Origin: Nitrospinota bacterium | GTDB lineage: Bacteria > UBA8248 | Assembly: GCA_026706735.1 (NCBI GenBank) | Contig: JAPOYD010000061.1 | Location: 1-42,897 of the forward strand | Direction: 5' to 3' | Length of the DNA: 42,897 nucleotides | The notes under the pieces: model-generated | Database searches by the model: none | The model's input: the letters and a program-made list of their open reading frames with translations, nothing else | Told to the model about the DNA's origin: nothing | Translations under genes and position numbers: made by a program | Part shown: positions 41,001 through 42,897 of the stretch, in pieces | Layout of the letters: the number at the start of each line of letters is the position of its first letter | How positions within the stretch are numbered: the first letter of the stretch is position 1

Positions 41001-41342
41001 CGCCAGGATTTCGGCAAGAGCCGGATGGGGCTGCTTGTACCCCGCCAGGGCGCGGTCCGGTTCCCCGACTTTGCGCGCCAGGTCGATCATGCTCAGAACC
41101 TCCACGCCGGCGAAGCCGCCCGCGCGCGCGAGGGCGCCGTGGACGTGATCGCGAAGCCGGTTCGAGATGACGACCACCCGCCTGTGCGCCAGCGGGTCTC
41201 CACAGCCTAGGCTGCGCACGCGCCGGGCGAGGGATGATTCCAAATGGTGGAAGGGAGCGGTTACGAGAATTTTAGGAGCCGACGTCATGGGGGGTTCCAT
41301 ATCACCGGTGGTGGGGCGGTTTCCCGGTGAAGCAAAATCCAA
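38082..41342 (-). CDS. addB: AddB-like nuclease subunit with 4Fe-4S cysteines
   Basis: 1086 residues. The N-terminal half has a degenerate helicase fold without a Walker A lysine (ILVTAPFHHLESSLARRV). The C-terminal nuclease has D935 (GRMDLLE), D949 and K951 (VDFKTV) and Q973. One Cys before it (C788, FFGCPYRF) and three after it (C1049, C1052, C1058) match the iron-sulphur staple of AddB. Two in-frame later ATGs (41300, 41288) are possible starts; none has a strong ribosome site. It begins 8 bp after the PBP-family gene, so these may share an mRNA. Confidence 0.88.
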   Translation of the reverse strand: MDFASPGNRPTTGDMEPPMTSAPKILVTAPFHHLESSLARRVRSLGCGDPLAHRRVVVISNRLRDHVHGALARAGGFAGVEVLSMIDLARKVGEPDRALAGYKQPHPALAEILAEKVFERAGREFVFFESNTRGYGESLCATLTDLAEANISPEALRELGQKIPGPDAARLRDLALLAERFHSCMREREFYDRSSLFLTACERAEAEPPRVPTILYGFAEMNALQRRLTAAVCREARSQALVPAQPGAPACAHAQPLIEWFEMQGFQREEAGPIEPRPLSGLAGAIFSSDKAEPLPKDALRVVAAPTRGREVREAGREMLKAREDFGGDDEVCVLMTMRDGYQELFGETFHTLGIPCRAEERKPLSEALAARKFLLMLRLPVEGYPRAEVMRFLDEGGFTGSGMFGELARQSGSEECVDDPTLASRWEFFSRSLPYLRGADAWRAALEGALKGMGEKDEERPAAYSLAIAATDVFRLIEKIPAEGPPSSFVESALEAFSEMTSGLDCWKEVRGVVRSLADLDEITGEMTREAFHALCERFLEKTTQRGGEPEGGHLASLSSIQSARGLSFDAVVFSGLGEGLFPPQGSEDPLLPDSAREKLNRAAQEAFPGEGMALPLKRSRESEARFQLWTILQSARKRLILTATSAEEGFGESAASFPSMFLRYLAAALGEAEDGAWGLFSGERSRAAAVMPDAGAAGGNPVHLREYDLALMAEQIRRPEAGRLAYMNDFPGFLRRRKALDERWGGALTAYDGMLSGLDLPQNLQERIYSPSRSVGVTSVEKFFGCPYRFMNDRLFSRMEKRAEPSPPFALDALLRGELTHKILELFHHRLKDENRPLHSLDEAAAEDALRGAIREAMREEEAMAESPPIPALPWAVLEDALYRRLRGYVDLMRADGSGWLPVNVEEWFGFGGSEPLRISLEAGELSLGGRMDLLERNEAGEYRVVDFKTVGRRSSVPARKKVLDGGESLQLHLYARHLRARADALPEDARVSGAYVYVTEEEGVVERGRSCEDIEERSADVDALLDYFLASAGEGRFFPTPSNDGCRYCDYKLICGPDRAERAVRKEKAPGVSELLALREKAV

Positions 41343-41350
41343 ACGGGCGG

Positions 41351-42316
41351 CTAGGTGTCCAGCACGCTCTCGCCGAACAGATCCTCCACCTCGAGCAGGC
41401 CGGGCGTGAGGCCCTGCGCGTGGGCGTAGGAGAGGAGCTTTTCGAGCGACGTGCGGTTCGCCTCCACCCCGTAGGGCCAGAAATTATCGCCGAATATCTC
41501 GCGCGTCTCGTCCATCACCGAGGGCAGAAACGGGATCATGGCCGAGAGCGCGCCGTTGTCGCTCAGAAGCTCCATCGTCTTCTCGCGCGCCTCGCACATG
41601 GCCTGGTAGACGGCCCCGAGCGCCCAGGGGCTCTGCTCGTGAACATCCTTGCGCAGCCCGACGCAGTGCATCACGGGGTGGACGCCCGTCCTCTTGTCGT
41701 ACTCGGTTTCGGCGGCCTCGTAGTCCGGGAAGAGGCGCTTCACGCTTGGTGAGCCTTTTGCGAAGCACTCCGGCACCTGGTGGATCAGCGCGCCGTCCAC
41801 CTCGCCCGATTCGAGCATGTTCGAGACCGTCTGGCCGGGCTTCATGTAGCGGATGCGCGCGCCGGGCGGCATGGGAATCGGCACGCGCGGCTCGATGGCC
41901 GCCACCCAATCCACCGAGCCCACGTCAAGGCCGTACTCTTCGGCGAGAATGCCGACGATCCACACCACCGCCGTCATCCCCCATTCGCGGATCGCGACCC
42001 GCTTGCCGTTCAGGTCCGCCACCGCATCGACGCCGGAATCCGTGTTGGCGTAGACCATCGAATGCCGGAAGACGCGGCTCGGGAAGGCGGGCATCCCCAC
42101 GAAGGGGCTGTTTCCCTCACCCAACATGAACATGTGCGCGCCCATCGACATCTCCGAGAGGTCGAACTCCTGGTACCTGCACATGCGGAAGAATATCTCG
42201 GTGGGCGGCAGGGAGAGCACCCGGAGGTTCACTCCCTCCGGGCGAACCGCGCCCATCTTGAGAATGTTGGTGCGGTCGTAATCCCCGAACGCCGCCGTGA
42301 GCTCCAGATCCGGCAT
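41351..42316 (-). CDS. PBP-fold protein of the 4,5-dihydroxyphthalate decarboxylase-like family
   Basis: 321 residues, no signal peptide. MPDLELTAAFGDYDRTNILKMGAV, EIFFRMCRYQEFDLSEMSMGAHMF, DLNGKRVAIREWGMTAVVWIVGIL and PPGARIRYMKPGQTVSNMLESGEVDGAL are typical of the PBP-fold family often annotated as 4,5-dihydroxyphthalate decarboxylase or as a NMT1/SsuA-like binding protein. Because it has no export signal it is more likely an enzyme or cytoplasmic binder than an ABC transporter part. AGGGGA lies just before the ATG at 42316. It is divergent from the homoserine dehydrogenase gene. Confidence 0.85.
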   Translation of the reverse strand: MPDLELTAAFGDYDRTNILKMGAVRPEGVNLRVLSLPPTEIFFRMCRYQEFDLSEMSMGAHMFMLGEGNSPFVGMPAFPSRVFRHSMVYANTDSGVDAVADLNGKRVAIREWGMTAVVWIVGILAEEYGLDVGSVDWVAAIEPRVPIPMPPGARIRYMKPGQTVSNMLESGEVDGALIHQVPECFAKGSPSVKRLFPDYEAAETEYDKRTGVHPVMHCVGLRKDVHEQSPWALGAVYQAMCEAREKTMELLSDNGALSAMIPFLPSVMDETREIFGDNFWPYGVEANRTSLEKLLSYAHAQGLTPGLLEVEDLFGESVLDT

Positions 42317-42522
42317 CTTTTCCCCTTTCGCGTCTCCATTGTGAAAGCGCATCGTCGTGATGATGGTGGAACGGCTCACAGGTTTCTCATAGTTTGCTCC
42401 GCGCGGCAACGAGGCGCGCCTTTCGGCCCCCTGAAAACACCCGGTTGACCGCCCGCCTTCCGGCGTGGCATGAAGGGGCGGAAAATCTTTGGCTCCGCAT
42501 CAACAATCGAAAAGGATGGCGC

Positions 42523-42897
42523 TTGGCTGATAAAACAAGAGTGATCGTTTGCGGATTCGGGCGCGTGGGGCGCGAATTCGCGAGGCTCATCCACGAAAAA
42601 GCGGAACGCATGCGGGCGGCCTATGGCTTCGAGGCGGCCATCGTCGGCGTGGGCGAGTTGAACGGCAGCCTGCACTGCCCTGGCGGAATCGACGCGGCGA
42701 AGACGGCCGACGCCTTCGAGCGGGAGGGCGGCTTCGCGGGGCATCCGCATCTGGAGGCCGACTGGCGGGGACTCGACCTCATCCGCTCGGCAAGCGCCGA
42801 CGTACTCATCGAGACGACGCCCACCGAGGTCCGCACGGGCGAACCGGCCCGAAGCCATAGTCGCGAAGCGCGCGGAAAGGGAATGACCGGCGTGCGC
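42523..42897 (+). CDS. homoserine dehydrogenase, N-terminal part (runs off the window)
   Basis: The first 125 residues of an NAD(P)-dependent homoserine dehydrogenase-like protein. The Rossmann start is VIVCGFGRVGREFARLI, and later DVLIETTPTEVRTGEPARSH matches the usual nucleotide-binding end. The start is a TTG with AAAGGA 6 nt upstream; the only nearby ATG (42516) meets a stop after four codons. The frame stays open to the end of the window. The 206 bp between it and the divergent PBP gene should hold both promoters. Confidence 0.85.
   Translation, partial: MADKTRVIVCGFGRVGREFARLIHEKAERMRAAYGFEAAIVGVGELNGSLHCPGGIDAAKTADAFEREGGFAGHPHLEADWRGLDLIRSASADVLIETTPTEVRTGEPARSHSREARGKGMTGVR

Noticed and set aside
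42549-42860. A 103-codon ATG frame at the right end
   Set aside because: The true frame is the homoserine dehydrogenase one, shown by its Rossmann motif and the TTG with its Shine-Dalgarno.

Overview
The window is GC-rich bacterial chromosomal DNA, and most genes read on the minus strand. It looks Gram-negative: there is a TatA, a lipoprotein with a Slam-type outer-membrane barrel, and several secreted proteins. The mix of CoA-transferase, acyl-CoA dehydrogenase, MaoC, amidohydrolase and PBP-family genes, ankyrin genes and many intergenic repeats resembles uncultured marine, soil or sponge-associated lineages near the Deltaproteobacteria, Tectomicrobia or Nitrospinota. That placement is inference from gene content only. 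I see no rRNA, tRNA, CRISPR array, transposase or phage gene.

Layout. 1-1.7 kb: an AAA ATPase behind an AT-rich repeat-bearing intergenic region. 1.7-8.6 kb: a minus-strand run with a class V aminotransferase, tatA, moeA, a moeA-PBP fusion, moaA and a haloalkane dehalogenase; moeA has a strong intrinsic terminator inside its leader. 8.9-13.2 kb: a small coiled-coil membrane protein, then MaoC hydratase, acyl-CoA dehydrogenase, class III CoA-transferase and a small acidic protein. 13.3-15.9 kb: a beta-hydroxyacid dehydrogenase, a HepT/MntA toxin-antitoxin pair and a secreted cache-domain protein. 16.1-19.7 kb: a surface lipoprotein with a TbpB-like C-terminal domain and its Slam-like translocon (type XI secretion), with a decayed second lipoprotein 5' end. 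20.2-23.7 kb: a DUF169 protein and two ankyrin proteins. 24.1-24.5 kb: rpmG-rpmB. 24.7-34.3 kb: a second beta-hydroxyacid dehydrogenase, an ornithine cyclodeaminase-like protein, a five-gene coupled operon (two membrane subunits, one with haem c; an amidohydrolase; an MFS carrier; a MEMO-family protein) and a frameshifted enolase-superfamily gene. 34.8-42.9 kb: an AddAB-like helicase-nuclease pair, a PBP-family protein, and the divergent 5' end of a homoserine dehydrogenase.

The most notable items are the lipoprotein/Slam locus with its duplicated leader, the attenuator-like moeA leader, the coupled haem c/MEMO operon, and a family of intergenic elements bounded by GGGGTTGTTGAAAAA-type inverted ends. 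TTG start codons supported by Shine-Dalgarno sequences are unusually frequent.
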